Below are positions 8,989 through 18,316 of a DNA stretch of 64,000 nt, piece after piece. Source of the DNA: CAJCIY01 sp964245825. GTDB taxonomy: Bacteria; Actinomycetota; Actinomycetes; Mycobacteriales; CAJCIY01. The translations under genes and the position numbers were made by a program. The notes under the pieces were generated by a model. That model searched no databases. It had not been told where the DNA came from and worked only from the letters and a program-made list of their open reading frames with translations. Within the stretch, counting starts at the first letter, position 1. Every line of letters begins with the position of its first letter. The stretch is from contig CAXTNT010000006.1 in assembly GCA_964245825.1 (NCBI GenBank), forward strand, positions 1 to 64,000. The letters run 5' to 3'.

Positions 8989-9831
8989 GTGAGCACCTCG
9001 TCACCGCGGCCGGGACGCCCGGTGCAGCCGCCGGGGCCGGGCCTGCAGCGACCGGGACGCCCGGTGCAGCCGCCGCGGCCGGGCCTGCCGGGCCCGTGGC
9101 CGGACCCGGCCGCCGGGACACCGGTCACCGGCGTGCCGCTGGTCAACCCCGCGAACGCGCTCACCGTGCTCCGCCTGCTGCTGGTGCCGGTGGTGCTGGT
9201 GCTGCTCGCCGCCGGCGGTGGTCACTCCTCCGGCTGGCGCATCGGAGCCGGGGTGGCGTTCGGGGTCGCCTCGGTCACCGACCGCTTCGACGGCGAGATC
9301 GCCCGCCGCCGGCACCTGGTCACCTCGTTCGGCAAGCTCGCCGACCCGATCGCCGACAAGGCCCTCACCGGCTCGGCGCTGATCGCGCTGTCCGTGCTCG
9401 GCGACCTCCCGTGGTGGCTGACGGCGGTCGTCCTCACCCGCGAGGTGGGCGTCACCGTGCTCCGGTTCTTCGTCATCCGGCACGGTGTCATCCCGGCCAG
9501 CCGCGGCGGCAAGCTCAAGACCCTGCTGCAGGGGCTGGCCATCGGGCTCTACCTGCTTCCCCTCGGCGCGGGCCCGATGGGCACGGTCCGGGCCGTACTG
9601 CTCGGCCTGGCGGTCGCGGTCACCCTGATCACCGGGTTCGACTATGTCGGGCGGGCGGTGCGGCTGCGCCGCAGCAGCCCGCGGACAGCCCTGGCCCGCG
9701 AGCGCCGGGAGACCGCCGAGGCCGCGATCGCCGCCCGGGTCGCGAAGCGACGCTCCGAGCGGGGCGTCCCGCTGGTTGGGCCACCGACCGGCCCAATGCC
9801 ACTGCCGGGCGTCGACCGACCGGGGCCGTGA
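8989..9831 (+). CDS. pgsA: CDP-diacylglycerol-glycerol-3-phosphate 3-phosphatidyltransferase
   Basis: Membrane enzyme of phosphatidylglycerol synthesis. The CDP-alcohol phosphotransferase motif is complete (D-x2-DG-x2-AR-x8-G-x3-D-x3-D, beginning DRFDGEIAR) among several membrane helices. GTG 8989, four bases after the rimO stop, is the first in-frame start outside rimO and gives 280 aa. The first 45 residues are a Pro/Gly-rich leader made of a 14-residue repeat, absent from typical PgsA, so a later GTG closer to the first membrane helix (VTGVPLVNPANALTVL) is possible. The stop overlaps the cinA GTG (GTGA). Confidence 0.9.
   Translation: MSTSSPRPGRPVQPPGPGLQRPGRPVQPPRPGLPGPWPDPAAGTPVTGVPLVNPANALTVLRLLLVPVVLVLLAAGGGHSSGWRIGAGVAFGVASVTDRFDGEIARRRHLVTSFGKLADPIADKALTGSALIALSVLGDLPWWLTAVVLTREVGVTVLRFFVIRHGVIPASRGGKLKTLLQGLAIGLYLLPLGAGPMGTVRAVLLGLAVAVTLITGFDYVGRAVRLRRSSPRTALARERRETAEAAIAARVAKRRSERGVPLVGPPTGPMPLPGVDRPGP
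9010..9093 (+). repeat. 42-bp tandem repeat, two copies, in the 5' part of pgsA
   Basis: Units 9010-9051 and 9052-9093 share long identical stretches (for example CCGGGACGCCCGGTGCAGCC) and keep the reading frame. Each encodes a 14-residue Pro/Gly/Arg-rich block of GRPVQPP type in the presumed cytoplasmic leader. Such units expand by replication slippage. Confidence 0.8.
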
Positions 9832-10988
9832 CGCGGGGGCCGCGGGCGGCCGTGCTGGCCGTCGGCGCCGAGCTGCTCCGCGGCGAGGTGGTCGACACCA
9901 ACTCGGCCGTCGTGGGCGAGGCCCTGGCGTCCGCGGGGATCCCCGTCGTGATGGTGGCCGCCGTGGCCGACGACGCCGGGGCGATCGCGGCGGCGCTGCT
10001 CGACCTGCTCCGCCGGGCCGAGGTGGTGCTGGTCGGGGGTGGGCTCGGGCCGACTCAGGACGACGTCACCCGGGCGGGCGTCGCCCGCGCTGCGGGTGTC
10101 GCGCTGGTCCGCGCGGCCGGCACCGACCTGGAGAGCCGTCAGCTTGACCTGCCGGCCGGCGCGGTTCCCCTCCCCAACGATGTCGGCACCGCGCCCGGCC
10201 TGCGGCTCGAGGTCGGCGCGGCGGTCGTGTACGCGCTGCCGGGCGTCCCACGTGAGCTGGCGGCGATGCTCGCGGCGGAGGTGCTCCCCGACCTCGGTCG
10301 GCGCTTCCCGGACCTGGCGGCGATCGAGCGCCGCACGGTGCGCACCGTGGGGCTGCGGGAGAGCGAGGTGGCGAGGCGGCTGGCCGGGGTGTTCGCGCGG
10401 TGCGAGGTCGCGTTCCTGGCCGCGGGCGGCGAGGTGCGCGTCGTGCTCACCGGGGCCGACGACGAGATCGAGGACGCGGCGCGGACTGCGCTCGGCGACG
10501 CGGTCTACGACGCTCCGTCCCTCGAGGCCGCCGTCGTGTCCGCCCTCGCCGCCGCGGGTCGCACCGTGGCCTGCGCGGAGTCGCTCACCGCCGGCTTGCT
10601 CGCCGGTCGGCTGGCCGCCGTCCCGGGGGCCAGCGCCGTGCTGCGCGGCGGCGTCGTCGCGTACGCGACGGACCTGAAGGCCTCGCTGCTCCGCGTGCCC
10701 GCTGCGGTGCTGGCCCGCGACGGGGCGGTGTCGCAGGCCTGCGCCCGGGCGATGGCCGCCGGTGTCGCGGCGCTGTGCGGCGCCGACCACGGCGTCGCGC
10801 TCACCGGCGTGGCCGGTCCCGACCCGCAGGAGGGACACCCGCCCGGCACGGTCTGCGTTGGCCTGCACGGACCGGCCGGCACGACGTCGGTCTCCCTGCT
10901 GCTCCCGGGTGATCGGCCGTCGGTGCGGGCGTCCGCGGTCACCGCGGCGCTGGCCCTGCTGCGCCGGGAGCTGGCGGGAAGCGGCTGA
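9828..10988 (+). CDS. cinA: CinA-family protein (nicotinamide-nucleotide amidase type)
   Basis: Two-domain CinA. The N-terminal MoCF-like pyrophosphatase domain (AVLAVGAELLRGEVVDTNS, GGLGPTQDDVT) is followed by a C-terminal PncC-like NMN deamidase domain with the catalytic serine in CAESLTAG. GTG 9828 overlaps the pgsA TGA. At 386 aa it is somewhat shorter than the usual 410-420 aa, mainly in the linker. The pgsA-cinA-clgR-recA order is typical of Actinobacteria. The enzyme salvages NMN, and the name comes from competence operons of other bacteria. Confidence 0.92.
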   Translation: MTRGPRAAVLAVGAELLRGEVVDTNSAVVGEALASAGIPVVMVAAVADDAGAIAAALLDLLRRAEVVLVGGGLGPTQDDVTRAGVARAAGVALVRAAGTDLESRQLDLPAGAVPLPNDVGTAPGLRLEVGAAVVYALPGVPRELAAMLAAEVLPDLGRRFPDLAAIERRTVRTVGLRESEVARRLAGVFARCEVAFLAAGGEVRVVLTGADDEIEDAARTALGDAVYDAPSLEAAVVSALAAAGRTVACAESLTAGLLAGRLAAVPGASAVLRGGVVAYATDLKASLLRVPAAVLARDGAVSQACARAMAAGVAALCGADHGVALTGVAGPDPQEGHPPGTVCVGLHGPAGTTSVSLLLPGDRPSVRASAVTAALALLRRELAGSG

Positions 10989-11006
10989 CGCCGACGGCGG
11001 TTGCAC

Positions 11007-11023
11007 GTACGCCGTGGGCGAAC
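11007..11023 (+). promoter_or_regulatory. Candidate ClgR operator upstream of clgR
   Basis: GTACGC-N5-GCGAAC differs by one base from the perfect palindrome GTTCGC-N5-GCGAAC described for ClgR boxes in Streptomyces. It lies 74 bases before the clgR ATG and about 27 bases upstream of a -10-like TACGGT (11050-11055), an activator-like position. Autoregulation of clgR is known in the family, so this box probably serves the adjacent gene. Confidence 0.6.
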
Positions 11024-11080
11024 GCGACGGCTGAGCCGCGCCGCGGCGGTACGGTGAGTCGTGACGCGAAGGAGCCGACG

Positions 11081-11413
11081 ATGATCCTGATCCGGCAGGT
11101 GCTCGGTGACCAGCTTCGGCGGCGCCGGCTGGCCCAGCGCCGCACCCTGCGCGACGTCAGCCGCGACGCGCGGGTGTCCCTCGGCTACCTCTCCGAGGTC
11201 GAGCGTGGGCGCAAGGAGCCGTCGTCGGAGCTTCTCGGGGCAATCTGCGCGGCGCTCGAAGTACCGCTGTCCGCGCTGCTGCGCGAGGTCAGCGACGACC
11301 TGGCGCTCCAGGAGCTCATCGCCGCCGGTACGCCGGTGCGGGCCCTGCCGCGCCGCGAGGCGGAGCAGCCGGCGGGCGAGCCTCGGCGCGCCGTGGTCGA
11401 TCTCGCCGCCTGA
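11081..11413 (+). CDS. clgR: ClgR-type XRE-family regulator of protease genes
   Basis: Small DNA-binding regulator that activates clp protease and stress genes in Actinobacteria. The 110-aa protein has a clear XRE helix-turn-helix at about residues 7-65 (RRLAQRRTLRDVSRDARVS, LGYLSEVERGRKEPS) and a short tail ending in VVDLAA. The tail lacks a bulky LAA-like degron, although the final Ala-Ala is typical of Clp substrates. ATG 11081 has AAGGAG at 11068-11073, which favours it over an upstream in-frame GTG at 11054. Location between cinA and recA matches Rv2745c of M. tuberculosis, and a ClgR box lies upstream. Confidence 0.88.
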   Translation: MILIRQVLGDQLRRRRLAQRRTLRDVSRDARVSLGYLSEVERGRKEPSSELLGAICAALEVPLSALLREVSDDLALQELIAAGTPVRALPRREAEQPAGEPRRAVVDLAA

Positions 11414-11462
11414 GCCAGCGCTCCTCGTGACGGTCTCCACGCCTGGACCGCGCACGCTGTCG

Positions 11463-12026
11463 ATGCCGGCTCGCGAGGACCGGCCGGCCGGCACCCGCTC
11501 CCGGGCGGGCAACGCCATGGCGCGTACGCAGGCCGCGGTCGTCGCGGGTGTGGGCGCGTGCCTGGCCGCCCATGGTGTCCGTCGCACGACCATGATCGAC
11601 ATCGCGGCCGCCGCGGGCATCGCGAAGGGCACCCTCTACAACCACGTCCGGACCAAGAACGAGGCGCTGGCCCTGTACGCGGACGAGCAGGTGGGCGTCC
11701 TGCTCGACGTCCTCGGCGGCGGGCCCCAGCCCGGCACGGCGCTGGCCGCGGCCGCCGAGCAGCTCGCCGTACACCCGGTGCTGGACCGGCTGCGGGCCGA
11801 CGAACCACAGCTGCTCGCCGGGCTGCTGGTCGGGCCGGCGGCGGCCGCGCGCCGCGCGCCGGTGCTCGAGGCGCTGGCGGACCTGTTCGGCGCCGAGGTG
11901 GCGCCCGTGGCCCTCCGCTGGCTCACGTCGCTGCTCGTCGACCCCGGCACGGCGCAGGAGCGGGCCAGCGGTGGGTGGTGGCTCGCCGAGCGCGGCACCT
12001 CGGCCGGGGTTGCTCAACCTGGGTAG
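11463..12026 (+). CDS. TetR-family transcriptional regulator
   Basis: The N-terminal helix-turn-helix is typical of TetR (ACLAAHGVRRTTMIDIAAAA followed by GIAKGTLYNHVRTKNEAL). The C-terminal ligand domain is divergent and the ligand is unknown. The start is uncertain: ATG 11463 gives 187 aa, GTG 11427 adds 12 residues and ATG 11517 is also possible. The gene follows clgR by about 50 bases and is convergent with nei2, their 3' ends overlapping by 13 bases. The target may be a neighbouring gene, but no operator is evident. Confidence 0.85.
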   Translation: MPAREDRPAGTRSRAGNAMARTQAAVVAGVGACLAAHGVRRTTMIDIAAAAGIAKGTLYNHVRTKNEALALYADEQVGVLLDVLGGGPQPGTALAAAAEQLAVHPVLDRLRADEPQLLAGLLVGPAAAARRAPVLEALADLFGAEVAPVALRWLTSLLVDPGTAQERASGGWWLAERGTSAGVAQPG

Positions 12027-12859
12027 CGCGGGCCGCTGGCGTGGACGGCGCGGCGGGCGCTGCCGGCCGGCGCCCGGCCGGGTTGGCAGACCGGGCACCA
12101 ATAGGTGATCCGGTCGCGGCCCGGCTCGCCCTGTCTGGCGCTGCGGACCGCCGTCCCGCACCGCCGGCACGGTCGGCCCTGCCGTTCGAAGACGTGGTGG
12201 GACTCTGCGCGGCTCGTCCGCCCGGTCGTGCTCTGCGCCCACCGGTCGCGGTTGGCGAGCATCAGCCGCCGCCCGAGGTCGACGAGGGCCGCCAGGTCTT
12301 CGACGTCGCCGACCGGCGTCCAGGGGCTCAGGCCGCGCAGGTACAGCGCCTCGGTGCGGTAGAGGTTGCCCAGGCCGGCGAGGTTGCGCTGGTCGAGCAG
12401 TGCCTCGCCGATCGCGCGGGCGGGTTCCCGGCGCAGGTTGGCCAGGGCGGCCGCGGCGTCCCAGTCGGGGCCGAGCACGTCCGGGCCCAGGTGTCCCACG
12501 ACCTCGTCCTCGCGAGCGGTAGGCAGCAGCTCGACCACGGGCAGCCGGTAGCCGACGGCGACCCAGTCGTCGTTGCCGAGCACGACGCGGACCTGGTGCG
12601 CAGGGCCGCCTCGCCACGGCGCCCCCGGGCGGAACAGCCGGAAGCTGCCCTCCATCCGGAAGTGCGTGTGCAGGGTGAGGTCGGGGGCGATCCGGGTGAG
12701 CAGGTGCTTGCCGCGCGGGACGACGGCGAGCACCGCGCGGCCGGTCAGGTCCGTTGTTGCCAGCTGCGGGACGCGCAGGTCCGCACGCGTCAGCACCCGG
12801 CCGGCGAGCGCCGCGCCCAGGCGTTCCGCGGCGAGGTGGACGGTGTCGCCCTCAGGCAT
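12014..12859 (-). CDS. nei2: Endonuclease VIII-like DNA glycosylase (Nei2 type)
   Basis: Fpg/Nei-family glycosylase/AP lyase that removes oxidised bases. The protein is 281 aa and begins MPEGDTVH, so Pro1 (after Met removal) and Glu2 are the catalytic residues; the MPEGDTVH form is typical of mycobacterial Nei2. The H2TH segment (QRNLAGLGNLYRTEALYL) and a C-terminal zinc finger (CRRCG and later CPVC) are present. It starts 36 bases after the lhr stop on the same strand. The lhr-nei pair is also found in M. tuberculosis (Rv3296-Rv3297), which suggests a shared role in repair. Confidence 0.93.
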   Translation of the reverse strand: MPEGDTVHLAAERLGAALAGRVLTRADLRVPQLATTDLTGRAVLAVVPRGKHLLTRIAPDLTLHTHFRMEGSFRLFRPGAPWRGGPAHQVRVVLGNDDWVAVGYRLPVVELLPTAREDEVVGHLGPDVLGPDWDAAAALANLRREPARAIGEALLDQRNLAGLGNLYRTEALYLRGLSPWTPVGDVEDLAALVDLGRRLMLANRDRWAQSTTGRTSRAESHHVFERQGRPCRRCGTAVRSARQGEPGRDRITYWCPVCQPGRAPAGSARRAVHASGPRYPG

Positions 12860-12895
12860 CGGCGATCCGGCCGTTGGTGCGCTCCGCCCACCCGG

Positions 12896-15800
12896 TCATG
12901 TGCGCAGGCGCAGGCCGCGGGGGGTGGCGTGGAAGCCGGCCTCCCGGAGTGCGACGGCGAGCGGACCGTCGGAGGCGATGAGGGCATCGCCGTCGGCGCG
13001 TTCGACGGTGATCTTGCCGAGATGGCCGTCGCGGACGGCGAGCGCCAGGGCGTCGACGGCGGGGGAGAGCAGCCCAGGGTCGTCGGCGAAGGTCAGCAGG
13101 GTCCGGCCGCCCCGCTCGACGTAGAGCACGAGGAACCCGTCGACGAGCACCACCAGGGCGCCGGCCTTGCGTCCCGGTCGGTGCCCGCCGGGTGCCTCCC
13201 GCTCCGGCCAGGACAGCGCTGCGCCATAGGGGTTCGCGGGGTCGGTCGCGGCTAGCACGACCGCGCGGTCCGGTTCGCGGCGACGACCCGGGCGCGCGTC
13301 CCACCCGCCGGGAACAGGGGTGGTCCAGCCGGTGTCGGGCGCCTGCTGACCGAGCGTCCGCATCCGGTCGACGGCCCCGGGCAGGGCGAACTGGGCGCCG
13401 CCGAGCCCCTCGACGAAGTAGCCGCGGCGGACCCGGCCGCTGTCCTCGGCGGCCTTGAGGACCGGATAGATCCCGGCGAACCCGCCCGGGACCCGCTCGG
13501 CCAGCACCGCGCCGCGGACCACCACGCCGTAGCGGTCGAGCAGCACCTCCGCGGTGGCGTGCGCGCGGCGGGTCGCGTCACCGTCGCGGGCAGGTAGCAG
13601 CGACCAGCGGCCGGAGACGTCCGGCGGGCCGGTACGAGTCGGCATGGCCGGCCGTCCCAGGCCTCTGCTGGTGGACCGGTTCTGGCGGGGACGGGGCGCC
13701 CGTGGGCGGGTCTGGTGCGTCGTACCGCGCGGACCGCCGCCGAGATGGGCGCGCAGCGGGGCCAGCGTGTCGTTGGTCAGGTGCCCCGACCACACCAGAT
13801 CCCACAGCGCGGCGGCCAGGGCGGGGTCGTCGAGCGCGCCGACCCGGTCGGACAGCGACCGGAAGAACAGCGCCGCACCGCCGTCCAGGGCCTCGAGGAT
13901 CTGCCGGTGCAGGGGGCCGGAGACGGCGCTGACATCGGCGTCGGGCAACAGCAACGGCGCGGCGTCGAGAGGAGCGAGCGTCACCCAGCCGTCCCGCCCG
14001 GGCAGCGCCCCGGCGCCGCACCAGACCACCTCACCGGACGCGGTCAGCTCATCGAGTAGCGCCGACTCGTAGCCCGCGACGCGGGATCGCAGGACGAGGG
14101 TCTCCAGCGCACTCGCCGGGACGGCCGCCCCGGCCAGCTGCTCGACCGCGCGCAGCACGGCGTCCGCGCCGTGCCCCGAGCCGGCTCCCACCCCCTGCCA
14201 GGTGGGCAGGAAGCGGCCGAGCGCCTGCGCCGGCACCGGCTCGACCTCCTCGCGCAGTCGCGCCAGCGACCGCCGCCGCAGTCGCCGCAGCACCTCGGCG
14301 TCGCACCACTCCAGGCCGCTGCCACCGGGCCGGAACTCGCCGGAGACGACGCGACCCGCGCCGGCGAGCCGCGTCAGCGCGGCGCTCACGACCGCGGTGC
14401 CCAGCCCGAACCGCAGCGCGACGTCTGCCGGGGTGAACGGCCCGTGGGTGCGGGCGTAACGGGAGACCAGGTCACCCAGCGGGTCGGGTACCGGCTCGCG
14501 GAAGGCCTCGGGAACGCCGACCGGCAGCGGTGTGCCGAGGGCGTCGAGGTAGCGGCCGGCGTCCTCCACTGCCGCCCACCGCTCCTGCCCGGCGACCCGG
14601 ATCCGGATGGCGCGGCGGGTGGCTTCGAGTTCGGCGAGCCAGGACGGCGTCGCGCCCCGCGCCAGCGCCTCGGCGGTCGACAGGTCACCGAGGCGGCGGA
14701 GCAGGTCGGCGGTCCCCTCGAGATTGTTGGCGCGCCGCTCCGCGGTCAGCAGCCCGATCTCGGCCTCGACCTCGGCCAGCGCGTCGGCGTCGAGCAGGTC
14801 GCGCAGCTCGGCCTGCCCGAGCAGCTCGGCGAGGAGCGTCGAGTCCAGGGCGAGCGCCTGCGCACGCTGCTCGGCCAGCGGTGCGTCCCCCTCGTACAGG
14901 AAGCTCGCGACGTAGCCGAAGAGCAGCGAACGCGCGAACGGGGACGGGGACGGCGTCTCCACCTCGACCAGCCGCAGCGTGCGGTTGCCGACGTCGCGCA
15001 TCAGCCCGATCAGGCCAGGCACGTCGAAGACGTCCTGCAGGCACTCGCGCATCGTCTCCAGCACCACCGGGAACTCGGCGAAGCGGGCGGCCACCGTGAG
15101 CAGCTGCGCCGATCGCTGCCGCTGCTGCCAGAGCGGGGTACGCCGGCGGGGGTCGCGTCGCGGTAGCAGCAGCGCCCGCGCGGCGCACTCGCGGAAGCGG
15201 GCGGCGAACAGGGCACTGCCGCCGATCTCGCCCTGCACGAGGGCGTCCACCTCGTCGGGGTCGAGCAGGACGGCCTCGGCCGACGGGGGGTCGTCCATCT
15301 CGGGCAGCCGAAACACGATGCCGTCGTCGGAGTGCAGCGCCTGCGCCTCCACGCCGTAGCGCTCCCGCAGGCGCGCCGCGACCGCCAGCGCCCACGGCGC
15401 GTTGACCGCCGCGCCGAAGGGGGAGTGCACGGCGACTCGCCAGTCGCCGAGCTCGTCCCGGAACCGCTCGACGAGCAGGGTGTGGTCGTCCGGGACAACG
15501 CCGGTGGCCGCACGCTGCTCGGTGACGTAGGCCACCAGGTTGGTGGCCGCCCGGTCGTCCAGCCCGGCGGCGGCCGCGCGCGTGAGCGCCTCGGCCGGTT
15601 CGGCGCGCGCGATCTCGCGTAGGAAGCCGCCGATGGCCCGGCCGAGTTCGACCGGGCGCCCGAGGGAGTCTCCCCGCCAGAAGGGCAGCCGCCCGGGCTG
15701 GCCCGGCGCAGGGGACACCAGCACCCGGTCGTGGGTGATCTCCTCGATCCGCCACGAGCTCGCCCCGAGGGCGAAGACGTCGCCGACCCTCGACTCGTAG

Positions 15801-17488
15801 ACCATCTCCTCGTCGAGCTCGCCGACGCGGAACTGCTTCTCGCCGACCAGGAACACCCCGAACAGGCCGCGGTCGGGGATCGTGCCGCCACTGGTGACCG
15901 CGAGCCGCTGCGCGCCGGGGCGGGCGGTGAGGACGTCGGTGACGCGGTCCCAGACGATCCGCGGCCGCAGCTCGGCGAAGTCGTCGGACGGGTAGCGCCC
16001 GGCGAGCATGTCGAGGGTCGCCTCGTACGCACTCGAGGGCAGCGCCGCGAAGGGCGCAGCCCGGCGGACGACGGCCAGCAGCTCAGCCGCGTCCCACGGC
16101 TCCATGGCGCACATCGCGACGATCTGCTGGGCGAGCACATCGAGCGGGTTGCGGGGGTAGTGCATCGCCTCGATGAGGCCACCGGCCATCCGCTCGGCGA
16201 CGACCGCGGCGGAGACCAGGTCGCCGCGGTACTTCGGCAGCACCACGCCGCGGCTGATCGCGCCCACCTGGTGCCCTGCGCGGCCCACCCGCTGCAGGCC
16301 TGAGGCCACCGACCGTGGGGACTCGACCTGGATGACCAGGTCGACGGCGCCCATGTCGATGCCGAGCTCGAGGCTGGAGGTGGCCACGACCGCCGGTAGC
16401 CGGCCGGCCTTCAGGGCGTCCTCGATCTGGCTGCGCTGCTCCCGGCTGACGCTGCCGTGATGGGCGCGCGCGAGCTCCGGTGGCGCACCCTCGGAACGCC
16501 CGGCCTGACCCATCAGCTGCGCCGGCGGGCGGGGGCCGCCTTGCTCGTCGGTATCGGCGGCGATCTCGTTGAGCCGGCTGCACAGCCGCTCGGCCAGCCG
16601 GCGGGAGTTGGCGAACACGATGGTGCTGCGGTGGGCGCGGATGAGCTCGACGATGCGCTGCTCGACGGCCGGCCAGATCGACGAGCGTCGTTCGGCGCCG
16701 GCCGCGGACCCGCCCGCGGGGATCTCCTCGACCACCTCCCCGAGCCGGCTCATGTCCTCGACCGGCACCTCGACCCGTACCTCGATCGTCTTGGCGGACG
16801 GGGGCGCCACGATCTCCACCTCGCGGGCGCCGCCGAGGAACCGGGCGACCTCCTCGAGCGGGCGCACCGTCGCGGAGAGCCCCACGCGCTGGGCCGGGCG
16901 CTCCAGCAGGACGTCGAGGCGCTCCAGGGACAGCGCGAGGTGAGCGCCGCGCTTGGTCGCGGTGACGGCGTGCACCTCGTCGAGGATCACCGTCTCCACC
17001 CCACGCAGGGACTCGCGCGCCTGACTGGTGAGCAGCAGGAACAACGACTCAGGGGTGGTGATCAGGATGTCGGGCGGCCGCCGGGCGAAGCTGCGCCTCT
17101 CCTCGGCGGGGGTGTCGCCGGAGCGGACGCCCACCGTGATGTCGGGCTCGGGCTCCCCACGGCGCACCGCGGCGTGCCGGATGCCGGTGAGCGGTGCCTG
17201 CAGGTTGCGCTCCACGTCGACACCGAGGGCCTTGAGGGGGGAGACGTACAGCACCCGGCAGCGAAGCTTCGGATCATCGGGTGGTGGGGTCGCCGCGAGG
17301 CGGTCGAGCGACCACAGGAAGGCGGCCAGCGTCTTGCCACTGCCGGTGGGGGCGACGACCAGCGCGTCGCGGCCGGATGCGATCGCCGCCCACGCGCCCG
17401 CCTGGGCGGCCGTCGGCTCGGCGAACGAGCCGGCGAACCAGTCGCGGGTCGCGGCGCCGAAGCGTGCCAACGGGTCGTCGGGGTGCAC
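12896..17488 (-). CDS. lhr: Large DNA repair helicase Lhr
   Basis: Superfamily 2 ATP-dependent 3'-5' translocase, 1530 aa, the size of full-length Lhr. Motifs in order: Walker A APTGSGKT near residue 50, LITTPESL, the DEAH-like DEVH box (ILDEVHAV), SATVRPLEEV, the RecA-like domain 2 signatures (ATSSLELGIDMG and QRVGRAGHQ), then the Lhr-specific winged-helix and beta-barrel core and a long C-terminal domain. GTG 17488 is chosen because the frame upstream overlaps the divergent DUF3046 gene and encodes low-complexity residues. It is followed by nei2 on the same strand. Confidence 0.95.
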   Translation of the reverse strand: MHPDDPLARFGAATRDWFAGSFAEPTAAQAGAWAAIASGRDALVVAPTGSGKTLAAFLWSLDRLAATPPPDDPKLRCRVLYVSPLKALGVDVERNLQAPLTGIRHAAVRRGEPEPDITVGVRSGDTPAEERRSFARRPPDILITTPESLFLLLTSQARESLRGVETVILDEVHAVTATKRGAHLALSLERLDVLLERPAQRVGLSATVRPLEEVARFLGGAREVEIVAPPSAKTIEVRVEVPVEDMSRLGEVVEEIPAGGSAAGAERRSSIWPAVEQRIVELIRAHRSTIVFANSRRLAERLCSRLNEIAADTDEQGGPRPPAQLMGQAGRSEGAPPELARAHHGSVSREQRSQIEDALKAGRLPAVVATSSLELGIDMGAVDLVIQVESPRSVASGLQRVGRAGHQVGAISRGVVLPKYRGDLVSAAVVAERMAGGLIEAMHYPRNPLDVLAQQIVAMCAMEPWDAAELLAVVRRAAPFAALPSSAYEATLDMLAGRYPSDDFAELRPRIVWDRVTDVLTARPGAQRLAVTSGGTIPDRGLFGVFLVGEKQFRVGELDEEMVYESRVGDVFALGASSWRIEEITHDRVLVSPAPGQPGRLPFWRGDSLGRPVELGRAIGGFLREIARAEPAEALTRAAAAGLDDRAATNLVAYVTEQRAATGVVPDDHTLLVERFRDELGDWRVAVHSPFGAAVNAPWALAVAARLRERYGVEAQALHSDDGIVFRLPEMDDPPSAEAVLLDPDEVDALVQGEIGGSALFAARFRECAARALLLPRRDPRRRTPLWQQRQRSAQLLTVAARFAEFPVVLETMRECLQDVFDVPGLIGLMRDVGNRTLRLVEVETPSPSPFARSLLFGYVASFLYEGDAPLAEQRAQALALDSTLLAELLGQAELRDLLDADALAEVEAEIGLLTAERRANNLEGTADLLRRLGDLSTAEALARGATPSWLAELEATRRAIRIRVAGQERWAAVEDAGRYLDALGTPLPVGVPEAFREPVPDPLGDLVSRYARTHGPFTPADVALRFGLGTAVVSAALTRLAGAGRVVSGEFRPGGSGLEWCDAEVLRRLRRRSLARLREEVEPVPAQALGRFLPTWQGVGAGSGHGADAVLRAVEQLAGAAVPASALETLVLRSRVAGYESALLDELTASGEVVWCGAGALPGRDGWVTLAPLDAAPLLLPDADVSAVSGPLHRQILEALDGGAALFFRSLSDRVGALDDPALAAALWDLVWSGHLTNDTLAPLRAHLGGGPRGTTHQTRPRAPRPRQNRSTSRGLGRPAMPTRTGPPDVSGRWSLLPARDGDATRRAHATAEVLLDRYGVVVRGAVLAERVPGGFAGIYPVLKAAEDSGRVRRGYFVEGLGGAQFALPGAVDRMRTLGQQAPDTGWTTPVPGGWDARPGRRREPDRAVVLAATDPANPYGAALSWPEREAPGGHRPGRKAGALVVLVDGFLVLYVERGGRTLLTFADDPGLLSPAVDALALAVRDGHLGKITVERADGDALIASDGPLAVALREAGFHATPRGLRLRT

Positions 17489-17530
17489 CGGACCATCTTC
17501 GCCCCGGGCTCCGACATCTAGGTTGGACGC

Positions 17531-17725
17531 GTGCGGCACTCCGAGTTCTGGCGACGGATGGAGCACGCCTTCGGGGCCACGTACGCCGCATCGGTGGCGC
17601 GTGACCAGCAGCTGGCCGAGCTGGACCACCGCACCGTGACGCAGGCGCTGGCGGCGGGTGAGGACGCGGTCACGGTGTGGCGGGCGGTGCACGCCCACTT
17701 CGAGCTGCCCGCCCGGGACCGCTGA
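17531..17725 (+). CDS. DUF3046 family small protein
   Basis: A 64-aa protein beginning MRHSEFWRRMEHAFG and ending HAHFELPARDR, matching the DUF3046 family found almost only in Actinobacteria, usually close to recA. Function unknown. Start GTG 17531; a -10-like TAGGTT (17519-17524) lies 6 bases upstream with no Shine-Dalgarno sequence, so it is probably leaderless. Divergent from lhr, with only 42 bases between their starts. Confidence 0.88.
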   Translation: MRHSEFWRRMEHAFGATYAASVARDQQLAELDHRTVTQALAAGEDAVTVWRAVHAHFELPARDR

Positions 17726-17833
17726 GCACACCTGTCCCGGCCCGGTGGCAGCATCGCTCTCGACCCGGCCGGCCACCCGACCTGCGTGACCACGTTGATC
17801 CCGTCCTGACGAGAGAGCCCTGTCCCGTCCCGA

Positions 17834-18316
17834 TCAGAAGAGTGCGGCCGGGTCGGGGGTGTGCTCCCGCTCGTGTGCCAGCAGCCAGCGCTTCGCCTCG
17901 AGCCCGCCGGCGAACCCGGTGAGCGAGCCGTCCGCACCGATCACGCGGTGGCACGGCACGACGATGCCGATGGGGTTGCGTCCGTTCGCGGCTCCGACCG
18001 CGCGGCTCGCCGTGGGTGCGCCGACGGCCACGGCGATCTCGGCGTATGTCCTGGTCTCGCCGTAGGGGATCTCCCGCAGCGCCGACCAGACCCGTCGCTG
18101 GAAGTCGGTGCCGGTCGGCTCGAGCGGCAGGTCGAACGACGTGCGCCCACCGGCGAAGAACTCCTCGAGCTGGTCGACGGCGGCCGCGAACGGTGCGGCG
18201 TCACCCGTCTGGCCGGGCCCGAAGTGCAGGCCGGTCAGGGCCATGCCGTCGATGTCGGTCGCCGTCAGGGCGAGGGGTCCGACGGGGCTGTCCACGGTGG
18301 TGGCATAGGCGGTCAT
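17834..18316 (-). CDS. ogt: Methylated-DNA-protein cysteine methyltransferase
   Basis: Suicide enzyme that moves a methyl group from O6-methylguanine (or O4-methylthymine) to its own cysteine. The 160-aa protein has the acceptor motif PCHRVIG with Cys122 and the recognition helix (SRAVGAANGRNP). The ATG at 18316 overlaps the stop of ada-alkA (ATGA at 18313-18316), and GAGGAG lies just upstream, so it is translated with the fusion gene as a two-gene alkylation repair operon. The region from 17726 to 17833 between convergent ends shows nothing definite. Confidence 0.95.
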   Translation of the reverse strand: MTAYATTVDSPVGPLALTATDIDGMALTGLHFGPGQTGDAAPFAAAVDQLEEFFAGGRTSFDLPLEPTGTDFQRRVWSALREIPYGETRTYAEIAVAVGAPTASRAVGAANGRNPIGIVVPCHRVIGADGSLTGFAGGLEAKRWLLAHEREHTPDPAALF

